A DNA stretch of 64,000 nucleotides from Atherinomorus stipes (lineage: Eukaryota > Chordata > Actinopteri > Atheriniformes > Atherinidae), in assembly GCA_023101725.1 (NCBI GenBank), contig JALJCO010003410.1, positions 1,289,001-1,353,000 of the forward strand, given 5' to 3'. Position numbers and translations under genes: made by a program. Below are positions 1-45,507 of the stretch, one piece after another. How positions within the stretch are numbered: position 1 is the first letter of the stretch; each line of letters begins with the position of its first letter. The notes beneath the pieces are model-generated. The model was not told where the DNA came from, did not search any database, and worked only from the letters and a program-made list of their open reading frames with translations.

Positions 1-2528
1 GCTCTCAGCATCACAGATGTGTCTTCACTACAGGCTCCTCTGGATATCCCCATCCCAGACCCCCCTTCTCCAGAAGATGAGGTGAGACTGTCAGCTGTCT
101 ATAATGGATTGTTTTCTTGTTTTACATGAGGCTACCTCATTAAATACACAACTAATTTCTGCCCAGAACATATTAAACATATTCAACTTTACCTTTAATA
201 CAGCCTGTTCCACACTCTCTTTTCTGCTTATTCAGAAGCTGAAGCCTGTGTCTGCAATTTAAAACAACCCTATAAGCATTCAGCCGTACATCTTTCTCAT
301 CATTTCTTTGAATAGTGTTCAGGAATATAACTCTGGGCTTATCGGAGGACATTTCAAAGCCCTCCTTTCAACGTTTGCTCTCTTTTGTCCTGTTCTTTGT
401 CATGATCCCACGCTGCTACAATAATGTTGACGTCCAGACTGTGGAAGATTCATAAAATCTGCCAACACTGTTTTTTTTTTTCCCCAGTCAGGTTCTTTCG
501 CCATTTGTCATAGCCCAGCTTTTAATATTTCCCACACTGCACAGCAGGCTGAGGTGTGCCACGTTTTCAGCTAATAGGGTGACCTTGTTGGTGAAAAAAT
601 CTATTTTTGGTCTGTCAAACTACCATGCTTGGCATTTTTGGTGGATTTGATTAAAGAAATGAGAACAGTGTGTCTTTGCGACAGGCTGTTAGTTACTAAG
701 TGTCTGATATAATTTAAAAAAAAAAAAACTTTTCTAAGTTGTCTGTTATGTGGAGACAACACTTGTTCATTGCATGAGTGAGGGGACCTTTTACACTTGA
801 ATATTGAGATTTTTTTTTTCTTTTTAGGCAGGTATTACGTAAGTGATTGGACAAAATTATTATTTTTTGTTGGGCTTGTTTTTTTTTCCTCATGATGCAT
901 ATAAATGAAGTTAGTGATCATATCTTGCATCAGAAATTCAAATCTGCATCCAAACATCCATCTAAAAAGCAAACTACGAGATTTAAGACTTCTTTTTGAT
1001 CTTTGGAGCAACTGTAAAAAAAGAAAAGGGAAAGTCTGCAGAACAAGAACATGTGGCCTTAAACTCAAAAGCACCAAATGCAGGTTTGCTCTGTAACAGA
1101 GTAAATACGCAATACACTTAAAACATTTCTTTTCATCACTAAAAATAATCAGCTGATATAAACACATTTAGCCATGACTCAGTCATGTCGACATTAGATG
1201 TTATGAAGCACCAAATAAAGCATTATAAAACCGGTTCTCTGTGTCTTTGTACAAAAAAAATGCAGGAAATGGAGACTGACAAGAATGAAGATGAAGAGAA
1301 GAAGAAGAAGAAAGGTAGTGTATTTTTAATCAGAGTTGACGCAGGATGCGTGTGAGGGGAATGAAAAGCTTCAGCTGTCTTCTTTATGCTTCAGCTCCAA
1401 AATGTGGCTTCATCAAAGGCAACGAGAAGATCATGATGATTCTGGACCGGGTGAAGCCGGAGATCGTGGCTCTCAGAGAGACCATCATTGTTGTAAGTGA
1501 AGCAGTGAGGACTGATTCTGTCTTTACTCTAAAATGCAGTTCACAAATCATTGAAACCATTAAAGTAGCATTGCATGTTTAAGTTGTGTGTATAACTCTT
1601 TCAGGTGTCTTGCTGGATTCAGCACCTCATCCCTAAAATAGAAGATGGAAATGACTTCGGAGTTGCCATCCAGGTACTTTTATTTTTCCTGGTCTTACAC
1701 CAGAATGAACAGTTTTGTTGTATTCAGCTCTTCATCTGGAGCTTAAACCTGCATAATGGTTACACTTGCCATCGTTCATTTTACCCACAGGAAAAAAATC
1801 CTGGAGAGATTCACTGCAGTCAAAACCAAAGTTGATGAATTTCAGACCAAAATCAACAAGTAAGATACAGAATCTGTCAAGATTTCTGCACATATTTAAA
1901 CTCAAGCAGGAAGCAAGTCGCTTCACCCCCTCCGCTCAGTTTTTTGACTGTGTGTTTAAATACTCAGGTACTTTTCAGAGAGGGGGGACGCTGTCGCCAA
2001 AGCCTCCAAAGATACTCATGTTGTGAGTGATCAGTTTTTAATCTTGGTGTTTAAGTGAAAATATGCTAAACTGTCAGCATTACTAGTAAGTTTTGATAAT
2101 TTTTACTTGACTCTCTCTCTACTCAGATGGACTACCGCTCACTGGTTCACGAGAAGGATGAGGCCATCTTCTCTGACATCAGAGTGATCGTCCTAGACAT
2201 CCGTGGATTCTACGTAAGATGCTTTATGAAAGTAAAATACTAATACATCTAAGAAAAAATGCACAGTTGCAAGTTAAACTTCTGCATCTGAGCCATTGAA
2301 CCCAGTGCTGCCAGAAGGCTGAGCAGTTTCCGTGTTAAGCAGTTGCTTTTTGAGCCAAATCCTCCATTTATTCTAAGCTGATATCTTAAATTTGATGTCA
2401 AAAGAATGAGGATGAATTTTGGGTAACCTTTACAAACTGTTTCTCAGGCTGAGCTTTATGACATCATCAGCAAAAACCTGGACAAGGTGACCAATCCAAA
2501 AGGGGAAGAGAAGCCGTCGATGTACTGA
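1..2528 (+). CDS. psme2: Proteasome activator complex subunit 2 (PA28 beta), 3' part, with a frameshift
   Basis: This subunit pairs with PSME1 in the 11S ring that caps the 20S proteasome and promotes peptide release. Coding exons are 1-81, 1266-1314, 1395-1492, 1605-1673, 1791-1859, 1968-2022, 2127-2213 and 2448-2528, all with GT-AG borders and matching phases except in exon 1791-1859. They give about 195 residues, against about 239 for the human protein, so roughly the first 45 residues lie upstream of the window. Diagnostic stretches are [11 protein letters not shown], then an acidic/lysine-rich loop ([16 protein letters not shown]), [37 protein letters not shown], and the end KGEEKPSMY. 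The loop and the C-terminus fit PSME2 better than PSME1 or PSME3. Exon 1791-1859 is 69 nt where 68 is needed: seven A's at 1792-1798 shift the frame, and six would restore [19 protein letters not shown]. Identity is firm; the frameshift is probably an assembly error. Confidence 0.93.
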
Positions 2529-2621
2529 TGCTGCAGAGGAGGCGATGCTTAGGAGGAACTACTGGGACAGACGATCCACAGCTGTATTCAAAGTCAAACA
2601 ACTCTGTAGTCGTGTTGTATG

Positions 2622-2627
2622 AATAAA
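2622..2627 (+). terminator. Proximal polyadenylation signal of psme2
   Basis: An AATAAA hexamer lies about 94 nt after the psme2 stop codon. It is the first canonical signal in the 3' UTR. A second hexamer lies further down at 2766-2771. Confidence 0.5.
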
Positions 2628-2765
2628 TCATAATAGTTTGGCAGATTATTCAATTTTGCCTTCACATTGTAAAAAAAAAAAAAAAAAAACTGGAGGAAAT
2701 TTTGTTTACTGTTTGATGGTAATACTTGGGTTTTAACACTTGCACTAAATTTAACTTGTATGAGA

Positions 2766-2771
2766 AATAAA
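2766..2771 (+). terminator. Distal polyadenylation signal of psme2
   Basis: A second AATAAA on the plus strand, about 238 nt after the psme2 stop. It lies 33 bases before the minus-strand signal of lsm5, so the two convergent transcripts probably end within a few tens of bases of each other. Confidence 0.45.
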
Positions 2772-2803
2772 AACTCATTTTTCAGACTGTGGAAGTTTTC
2801 AGG

Positions 2804-2809
2804 TTTATT
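2804..2809 (-). terminator. Polyadenylation signal of lsm5
   Basis: TTTATT on the plus strand is AATAAA on the minus strand, 189 nt past the lsm5 stop codon. I see no other canonical minus-strand hexamer between it and the stop. Confidence 0.5.
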
Positions 2810-2997
2810 TGTAACAAAATTTGTCTTTTGAGTCATGATGCATCTCAAGTATCCTCGATTCACTGAGGAATCTTACAAAAATATTTCCGTCCCTCTAGAA
2901 GCCCAGGAGGGGAATCCAATAAAATAATTAGAAAAAAACTCAGGAAACACCAACACAGAAAGGGGGTTCATCCACAACACAAAAATTGTTTGAACAT

Positions 2998-4459
2998 TTA
3001 CACTTCTGGTCCTTCCCCGCCAGGAATGAGCTGCAAAGAAGAAAATGTTAAGACTCGTTACTGCACAAAAAGCATCTGGGATCAGTTTAACTCTTCGACT
3101 TTTTTTTTTTTTTTTTTTTTTTTTTACCATGGTGATGTTATTTCCATTGAGGAGGATCTGGTCCAGTTTGGTTATCCTCCTTCCCTCTGGTGTGATTTCA
3201 CTGAAACACAGATGTAAACGAAGAATGAAAATCAATTTCATTGATAAAGTGCAGTTAAAAGAAACAGTTTATCAAAATCTGTACACAATATTTAAACTCC
3301 ACAGAGTAAGTGGCAGTGCCACAGTAAAACCAAGTGACTAAACATTACAGCATATATATATATATATATATATATATAGTTGTATGCATGTATATATTTA
3401 TTTAAAGAACATTGTGTCTACAGCTGTGATTAATAACTCATCCAAAACTTTGTAGCCATTATTGCAGAGGCAAGATCTCCTTTATTTGCAATCCTTGGGA
3501 AACAGCAATGTAGATTTAGGGAATTTTGAATTTAATTTTGTACTTGCACAGAAGCTAGTGGAAGCTACTGTTGTTTTTTCCCCTGGTATGGGAAGAGAAA
3601 AACAAACAAAAGTGACTAATAAAATGTTGGATGTTAAAATAATCCAGCTTTTAGGTGATGAGGTGAGTCAGACAAGCAGAGGTTCATTTAATTTACCACA
3701 ACACTGAGTACTCACAATTCTGTCACATCCTCCAGCACCATGTCTGAAAATCAAAGTTAAGGACCAACTTTTGAGCAATCAGCAATACACTGACATGATG
3801 CAGAAACTATGACATGTTTCTCAGAAAAGGATACTGACAAAGTCGTCAAAACCGAGCAAGGTGCCCACGATCTCTTTGTCAGTTTTCATAACGATGTGAA
3901 TTCGAGAGCCGATGCATTTGTCCACGAGCTCTGCAGGACGAAAAACAAACGCGGTTCAGTTTCTCAAAGGGCAAAACCAACATAGAAGCAATGCAATGAG
4001 ATGAGATGATACCTACCATTTATTTTATTAAAATGTTTAAGATTTTTAACATAAAAAAAGAGAATATCAATTCTAGTTAGAGCATGGAAACGCTCACATT
4101 TAACTGGATTTGCAGTAAAAGCTAACAGATAACTGAAAGGAGCTAAGGCCTTCATGTTTTATTCCAATCATACAGAGAACAAAAACACATGCTTGGTGAC
4201 TATAAAGTCCATCTCTATTTATATTTAGGTGTCACGAGCATCGTGCATCATTAGCTGTTACCTGCCGGTGTGATGCTAACACCTCCCACCACAAAAAAAA
4301 TGACCTTTGTCTATTCAAGCTCAAATTCTGATCTCCACATTTATCTATACTAATTCTTATCCATACCTTAAACTACTTGCAACATTAGAGGCAAATAAGG
4401 TGAGTTTACAAACCAAGTGGAAGCAGCTGAGACGGGTTTGTTGCTTGAGTGGCCGCCAT
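2998..4459 (-). CDS. lsm5: U6 snRNA-associated Sm-like protein LSm5
   Basis: LSm5 is a subunit of the LSm1-7 ring (cytoplasmic mRNA decapping and decay) and the LSm2-8 ring (nuclear U6 snRNP). Coding exons on the minus strand, 5' to 3', are 4459-4414, 3930-3835, 3743-3716, 3200-3128 and 3030-2998. They total 276 nt, giving 91 residues, the same length as the human protein. The start MAATQATNPSQLLPL lies at 4459. The Sm1 motif reads through IGSRIHIVMKTDKEIVGTLL and GFDDFVNMVLEDV; the Sm2 motif is ILLNGNNITMLIPGG; the protein ends GEGPEV. All phases join and no frame breaks are seen. The last intron (3031-3127) is only 97 nt, and its donor GT is followed almost at once by a 26-nt A run on the coding strand. 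The gene is convergent with psme2 and divergent from avl9. Confidence 0.96.
3352..3378. repeat. (TA)n microsatellite in an lsm5 intron
   Basis: Uninterrupted TA dinucleotide tract inside the minus-strand intron between lsm5 exons 3 and 4. Confidence 0.9.
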
Positions 4460-5659
4460 GTTTCGTCAAATAACGCTCCGTGCAGACACAACTAATCGAC
4501 AGAAGAAGATAACCACTTAGGCGAAAGCAATCAAACTTAAACCAATCGTCGGTATTCTACCTTTATTATGCATCAGAAACCTGTAGGTAATCATGGGTAA
4601 AACACTTGCAGAAACAAATTAAATTTAATTTATTTGTTGGAATTTATTAAACAGAGCAATACATATTTGATTAATCTTGTTATTCATTATAAATCCACCA
4701 GATGGCGCTGCTTGTAATGGTTAAGGAATTACGTAATTCTTTGAAAAAAAGGATGATAAAATTAAGAAGTTGTTTGCCAAAGATAAGATGTTTGTCTTAT
4801 GAAAATACTGTTCTCAAAATAGTAATTGACTTCATTCTAGAAGGAATCATTACTACAGTTGACTAAATGCAACAGACATGATAAAATGAAGATCATTGAT
4901 AGTAGCTAACTATGGGAAATACATAATCCACCTGGTCACAGGTGCAACATATTAAGTCATTACTTTTACCCCCCCCACCAGTGATATAACAAGACATCTA
5001 TTTTTTTCTAACTTAATATCATACAGTCAGTTAGAATAGTGTGAAGTTCATGCCACAGAGCAGTTCTTTTGAAAGTGAAGTTGCACTTTTTAACAACTGT
5101 GTAATTTAAAGTAGAAATATTTCTTTTGGGAACTGCTTTTGGTGAACTGCAATGACACTTGTTAAAGATAATATTTTTTAAAACACTGTTTTCTTGTCAC
5201 AAAAAAACTGACCAAATAAGCCACTGTATAAATATAAAAGAGGAAAAAAATGCTCACATTAACATTTACTAGATCTATACCTCATGATAATATTTTGAAA
5301 GCTTGTGCTGATTTCCAGACTAGCAAAATGCAAAAAATACTATATATATGATTAGTTACCATCTATGACACTCATAAATTCAAACAATCATTTCTTGGAA
5401 TATGGAGTTTGTGTCCCAGCAGAAATCACACACAAAGGTTACTGTATCAAAAAGTCAAAATAATGACAAAGGGAAAGTATTTACGATAATTATTCGATCC
5501 ATCTATGGACAGAAGTATAAGATATGATTTGGGGGAAATATTGTCAAATTCTATGTGACAAAGTTTGACAGACGTATCTCCTAATTGTGATACATTGATG
5601 TAGCTTTGATACTAAAATAATGTCAGGGTTTTTGATAGCAGCCTATCTCTCTCTCTCTC

Positions 5660-5719
5660 TCTTTTAAAAAAATAATATATATATATATAATAAAAATATA
5701 TATATATATATATATATAT
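5660..5719. repeat. (TA)n-rich tract
   Basis: Alternating TA with short interruptions, directly before the pentamer array. Confidence 0.85.
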
Positions 5720-5732
5720 GCCATTTAAAGAG

Positions 5733-5838
5733 ATATTATATTATATTATATTATATTATATTATATTATATTATATTATATTATATTATATTATATTATA
5801 TTATATTTATTATATTATATTATATTATATTAATTATA
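5733..5838. repeat. (TTATA)n pentanucleotide array
   Basis: About twenty copies of a 5-bp unit TTATA with one phase slip near 5807. It lies about 290 bp upstream of the avl9 start codon, just upstream of the presumed avl9 promoter. Confidence 0.9.
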
Positions 5839-5894
5839 CTGACAGTGGATATATAATCAGATTGTACCGCTCTGCTACTAGCAGGGTAATGGCT

Positions 5895-6124
5895 AACTAA
5901 GCGAACACGGAAGTGCGCTGCAGGGAATCCTCTCGCACTTGTCTATTTTCCAGCGCAGTCGGACGAAGCGGAAGAGAAAAGCATCACTGCTGTAGCTGGG
6001 TCAGTTTGAGTTGTTGTGCTGCTGCTTGTGTGTGACCGTTTCGCTAAAACTCCTTCTCTCTTAGCTTTGTTTACATCCGACCTCCGAGCTGAAAACAGCC
6101 TCGGACTGGCTGAACATCGGGGGA
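5895..6124 (+). promoter_or_regulatory. Probable avl9 promoter and 5' UTR
   Basis: This block is more GC- and CpG-rich than the flanking AT-rich DNA. It carries two ETS/GABP-like cores, CACGGAAGTG (5906-5915) and AGCGGAAGAG (5967-5976), typical of TATA-less housekeeping promoters. No TATA box sits at a useful distance. The transcription start is inferred to lie between about 5900 and 6000. Confidence 0.45.
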
Positions 6125-39837
<33,713 letters not shown>

Positions 39838-42600
39838 CACTCAACGTCACAAAAACCCTGATTGACTCTTCCTGCCTCCTTGTCCTCTGATTGCAAAGCC
39901 TTAGGTTCAATGGAGTGAAATCTGGTTTGGTTAAGGATACAAACTGAAAAATGGGAGACTGAAATATCAAGCATGGCAGTCCCTGACCCAGCTGGACACT
40001 GTGGGCTTTTACTGTCATCGCATCTGGTTGGCGCTCCAGACAGGAAGGTAGCAATGCCGGTAAAGTAACAGCACAGTCCATAACCACTGTGAGGCTTTTG
40101 ATCAAAACCTGAAAATTCAGAAGGCTGCATAAAGTCTGACCAGCTGTCTTTCACCGATGCAGTTTGTGATGGCTGAATTCTTTCCTCTGAGACACTAAAG
40201 ATGCTGTCCTTGGGTGTGTGGTGTTCACTCTTTGCTGCGTAGTTATACAGGTTTGTCAATTTTAAACTACCCACTTTGCTGCAAAATGATGTATAATGTC
40301 CTGGTGCCACAGAATTTGACCTAATAACGAGCTGAAATACATTAAAACTTCTAGTGGATTAAATTTAACATTCAGTGGGGCTCATGTTCATCAGTGCCTC
40401 TGTTGTAACATTGTGGTTGTTGTGGTGAATCGGAATTATAACAACACTGAGTGACTTGAATATAACCAAAACTGACAAATATCTTTTTAGTAGTAATTAT
40501 GTTAAAGATAATTTAAATAAAAATGTAAAAAATGTTGGATTGTTTTCTTTGGAAGATAAACAATTAGCTAACAGTCAATTACTTGGAAAAAGTATGTTGG
40601 TTAAAATCTCATTTAAAAAAGTTTTAATTTGTAACTGGAGCTAAAAGAAAAAGCTAGTGAGGAAATGCTAACAGTAGCTAGCTCATATAACTTGGCTTAT
40701 GTTGTTTAAAGCTTATGAGCAAGAAACACTAAATGATTCATATTAACAAAAGACAAACCTTAACTGACTTCTATCACAGCTGTGATGACGTACAAACTTC
40801 TAATGGGGTTTTTGTCAAGAAAAGAGTCCAAAATCTTCCAAATAGCTGTAGCTAGTTAGCGTCGTCAGCACTGCTTTGCTGGCCAAAATGTGACACTTTA
40901 GAAAGTGTAAGATTAAAAAAAAAGTATGCTCCCTTTAAATTAAACTCTCAAGCTTGTGATTATTACATGGGAAATCGTGTACACTGGTGAACCATTTAAA
41001 AGAAAAAAGGTTTCATTAGCTAGTTGGCACAAAAGATAACTGCTATAAAATTATATAATTTAAAGGAATATTTTACTTTTTACTTATTAATTGGAGAAGT
41101 ATTCAGACCCAGTAACACTTGGTGACAGACATACACAGATGGCAAACATCATGAAGTCCAACTTTAAGACCTTGTGCCGTACGTGCCCAGCAGATAGGCC
41201 TTTGTAAAAAGAGCTATTTCACACAAATCTGTTGGCACTTCCATGAATTTCCGACAAACTGGTTAGCGTGCAGTTATCCACACAATTTCATGTTGTACCC
41301 TCTGGAGATGGCATTTTCCCTACATGGATCTTGCCAGTCTCAGGCATATTTTATTGATATACACATTTTTAATAGCAGCGAAAGGAAATATTTAGTTATT
41401 TCTTATAAACAGTGAGCAAAAATGATTAATTATTAAGCATCTTTTGATTAGCTTATCAATTATTTGGCCATGAATTAGGCTTGTAGATTTTATTTGCTTG
41501 CTCTTTCAACAAAATGAGAACTAAAATTTCTTTAAAACACAGAAAAGACAACTTGCTAAATCTTGATTTATGCTCAAAAATAGACACTACACACAGAAAA
41601 ATGTCAATTCAAACTTGTGTTTTTCACTGTAAATGATTGCCTTTACCAAACTTTCCATCTACCTTGTTAAAAGAGTGATAGTCATGAGTCACATTCATCC
41701 TTGAAATAGAACATGAGGGTACAGGCGGATGTCTGAAAGGGATGAATATGACTGATTCATCCCGTCTCAATGGCTTCAATTAACTTACCACTGTTGCAAA
41801 AAAGCTGCACCGCACAATAGGAATTAGCTGAGTGTCACTGAAACAACCACAATGTTTCTGCAGAAATCCTTCTGAACTAAATGCTTGTCTCTGAGTGAAA
41901 TCACCTCCATTCATCATGAAGAAACCTCTGACTAGTTCTGTGTATGCAGGCTGTTGGGCAACCCTCACCCAGATCCTTTTCTACTTTGCTGTCAGTATAA
42001 TATAAATAAATATATATTTGGATAACTATGTTCAGTAACCTTGAAGATAGTCTCAAGAGAGATAACTTATTTATTTGTTGTGTAACTTTTATCTTGAAAT
42101 ATCCATGTTTTGTCATGACAACACTGCAACAAGTGGACCACTGTGTTTATTTGCACAAAGCAGCCATTATATGGTCTTTCTGTGGATCTATAGCTTCTAT
42201 AACTGTAATTTTACAAGATCTTTTCCCTCCATGTTACAAGTACTCAGCAGTTGTTGGATTAAAGGTGGTCCAGTGAGCATGCTCTGTCCAGCCAGTTTTC
42301 CAGCTGTTTGCTGTTATTTGTATTGTTTTTAGTTGTTGTCCTCATGCTTTTACACAATCATCGACTCTTCTGGATTTTAATTTCTGACGTAAGTATGGTT
42401 AAAATATCCGCTGTTTAAAGATGCTTGTTTCTTTTTTATCCTCTGATATATTTTCATTTTGTATTTAAAATATTTGAATGTATAGTGAATTCGGATTCAC
42501 AGAATATTTTCTTGACAGATGCTTTTAAGGTATTGGAGATGGAAGTGATATCCTACTTGCTGTATTAAAAAAATGATAATAAAAGAAACTATGTTGCAGT
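39838..42600 (+). other. avl9 3' flank and probable 3' UTR
   Basis: No gene is seen here. AATAAA hexamers at 40516-40521 and 42578-42583 are candidate avl9 polyadenylation signals; the second is followed by a T-rich stretch. A 199-codon minus-strand open frame (39711-40310) is judged incidental. Confidence 0.4.
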
Positions 42601-43316
42601 TCTGTTTTTTTAACCCTCTGGGTTTACGTGTGGGATCAAATGTAGGTCAGGCTAACAAAGTGGTGGCAAATGCGTGTTTGTGAAGAGCTGCTGTTGTGAT
42701 GGCACATGGCTCAACAAAGGCACACCGTGTTTTGTCTGGAAAATATTCAGCAGCATGACAGAGACTCACGAACTCAGCAACCTCACAGGTTGCTTTAGCC
42801 TGAGGCATGCAGAGATTCAGTGTAGCCACTACATGAGGGTTGAGCTTAAAATAATGCCCCCTCCCCTTTTCTATTTTTGCACACCTTATAAAACCTGGAA
42901 CTCCAATTTGTACAAAGTAATGTTCATGTTATGATTAGACAGGAATGATTGTAAACTGATCCATGACAACCTGGTAGCTTCTTACATTTCCAAATCAGCG
43001 CAAGTCTGCCAGACGAACTCTGGTATTGGTCACCCAGTTGAAGTTTTTTCTTTTTTATTAGTGTCCTGAAGACCAAAAAGCACATGATCAGCTGACAAAG
43101 TTTGGCTCCCGTTTTCTGTTGGATTTTTTTTCATTATAATGATGTTTATTGTGCTAATGTTGAATTTTTTGTAGTAATGACTCGTTGTCAAGACAACTCT
43201 GATGTGCACTCTTTTTTTGGGGGTGCTCAAACACCCTAAATTTCATGTAAATGTCATGTAATGACATTTGTAACGGGCTATATGCACAACTGCACTACTT
43301 CCTGAACCTAGGGCAG

Positions 43317-43453
43317 CGCCTTTGTTTTGTGTCTTTCATTACTGGAGAAACCGATTAATCCAGGTGTGTTTGGCCATTGTCACTGTGGTTACTGAGGTCA
43401 GGCACGCCCTGATTGATCAATTTGTCCAGTAATGAAATACAGGAAACAAAGGA
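43317..43453. repeat. Fold-back repeat with ~58-bp arms
   Basis: 43317-43375 and 43396-43453 are inverted repeats of each other, roughly three quarters identical by eye. The shared core TTTCATTACTGGA appears at 43335 and, inverted, near 43426. The loop is about 20 nt. Confidence 0.6.
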
Positions 43454-44082
43454 GCTGTCTTAAAGGGAAAGTTCAGGATTTTTGACATGGGGCCTCATTT
43501 TCGAGTGAGCCAGGATACTGCTTATTACTAAAGACAGTTTCAACATATTTCATTCCGTTATTCTAGTTCCAGAAGCAAAGTATATAATTCTGCAGCTGGT
43601 AAGAAACAAGTTCCTCAATATGTAATGCAAAATCTATCACACAAGGCTAGTTTTACTTGTTTAACACACGAGTTTACTAGTTTAACACGGCATTTACACA
43701 GATAAGCTTGCTGATTTGCCTCGGATGTTCTGTGGAGTGGATAAGATTGGTTTTAATGACAGGCTAGCAGATTCCTTACTTTATATTTTTTTAAAACAAA
43801 ATTGAAATTGGCATTGCATAATCTGGTTCAGATTCAGACCAACCCCTGAACACACTGATGCACACACACGTGTTGAAAGAGGATGCATAAAAAAGTCTAG
43901 GAAATATGAAGGAAATGCTCTTGAAAACTACAATCAGCAAATTCATTTTTTTGCAGGTGAGGGTGTCAGGTTTGAGTATAACAGGAAAATCCAGCAGAAA
44001 CATAGTTTTTCCAAATATGTAAAGCATAAAACAAAACAAAAAAAACCTTTCTCAGTGCAGAATGAGATCTTTCAACAGCTAC

Positions 44083-44640
44083 AGAGCATAATGTGACATG
44101 ATTTCTGGATCCTGGGAGAGTCTTGCAGGGCTAAAGGTAAAGGACATAAACCACTGTTGGGTGATGGTGCGAGGAGAAACTGTTATGTCCATCATTATCA
44201 AACCAGCCACGTGGGCTCTGGAGTACCTGGGGAAACCCTTTTCAGTCAGCACAGTCTACCCCACTCGTCAAATGTAATATGAAACTGTAGTACACAAGGA
44301 AGAAGCCATATATCAGCTCTGCAGAAATGCTAAGTTCTCTGAACATGAACTCATCTCAGACAGACAGAAATGTTCTGTGATCCGATGAGTCCATGTTTCA
44401 GAAATTCTAATATCTGGTTTAAGTGCTCAAGGTAAGAAAGACCACTGAGGCTGCAATAAAAAAAGCTGTCCTGATATAGATGTGCATACTTGTGAAGGTA
44501 CCATTAATGCAGTTTAATATGCTAACATCAACATGTCGTTTTCTGGGAAAGTATGTTATTTTAATGGAGCAATGCCAGAACTCTACACAACTTCATAGTG
44601 GTGAGTGCTTGATTGGCCTTCCCAGTTCATCCTAATAAAG
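44083..44640 (+). mobile_element. Degenerate Tc1-like transposon fragment
   Basis: GTGATCCGATGAGTCCATG (44377 onward) corresponds to the SDES block around the first catalytic Asp. It is followed by a GTGCTCAAGG block and a GTGAAGGTACCATTAATGC block in the order expected for a different Tc1-like family from the one at 22 kb. Frames are destroyed; no ends identified. Confidence 0.5.
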
Positions 44641-44906
44641 ATGTAGAATATTTTAAGTAAGCAAGCAAATATGTCTACGTTCTACACCAAAACTGGAATT
44701 TGTTGCAAAAAACCTTGCTAGTTCAATACCTAACTTGGGCATTTAAAAAGATGACAGCAGCACCATCTTGTAATAACAAAGCAGACACGGAGCCATTTTG
44801 GTACGTCTTTTTTAATAAATTAACGTTCATTCAAAATACAGTGCCAAAGGAAAATGATGCAGCCAAACATGCTAGTAAGGTTCGTCATGAAGCACCTGTG
44901 CTCATG

Positions 44907-44965
44907 TTTTTTTTTTTTTTTTTTTTTAAAGGTAAGAGGAAGCCCCCCCCCCCCCCCCCCCCCCC
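44907..44965. repeat. T21 and C23 homopolymers
   Basis: A 21-nt T run (44907-44927) and, 15 nt later, a 23-nt C run (44943-44965). Confidence 0.85.
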
Positions 44966-45489
44966 TCCCCCTAACCCACCCTCTCCACTGATGCTAGTGG
45001 TTGCTGGGATGATTTCTGTAGCAACAGCTCTGGGCCAGCCCTCTCTTCTCACAACCAATCAGCAGCAAGATTTATCATTATTCACTCAAAAGATTTAATC
45101 CAATAGGAAAATGGAGATCTACCCACAATCACACTACAGTGATGTCTGATATTAAATTAAAAACAAAAGAAAGAAAAAAAAAAAAACACTTATACAAAAT
45201 AGACCTGGTTATTTTCCCCCATGTTAAAACAGCTGTCTTTTAAACATATGAAAAATATATATTTCATTATATTCATAACATACTTATATTTATATATTTC
45301 AGCAGCTTACAAATAAAAAAAAAAAAGCAGAACCTATGTTTGCACTGCGAGTGGAGTTGTGTGTCTGCAGAGATCCTGGTGGAAAGAAACTGGTCATGTG
45401 ACGATTGACCGAGTGAGGTGTAAACTGCTGGTTGTGTGGAAGACCTGTGTGCAGCAGACTTGACAGCCAAGCTGCCGAGGAGCTGTGGA

Positions 45490-45507
45490 GGGGGGGGGGG
45501 GGGGGGG
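45490..45507. repeat. G18 homopolymer
   Basis: Eighteen consecutive G's within a G-rich block (45481-45540). Confidence 0.85.

Larger units (their letters stand above)
4460..5894. other. lsm5-avl9 spacer
   Basis: AT-rich spacer between the divergent starts of lsm5 and avl9. I see no coding signal. The only distinct structures are simple repeats at 5643-5660 (CT), 5660-5719 (TA) and 5733-5838 (pentamer). The lsm5 promoter must lie in the first part, but no clear core element stands out. Confidence 0.6.

Noticed and set aside
5718..5900. Tyr/Ile-rich open frame across the TTATA array
   Set aside because: Pure product of the pentanucleotide repeat. The same applies to the frame over the TA tract near 56971.
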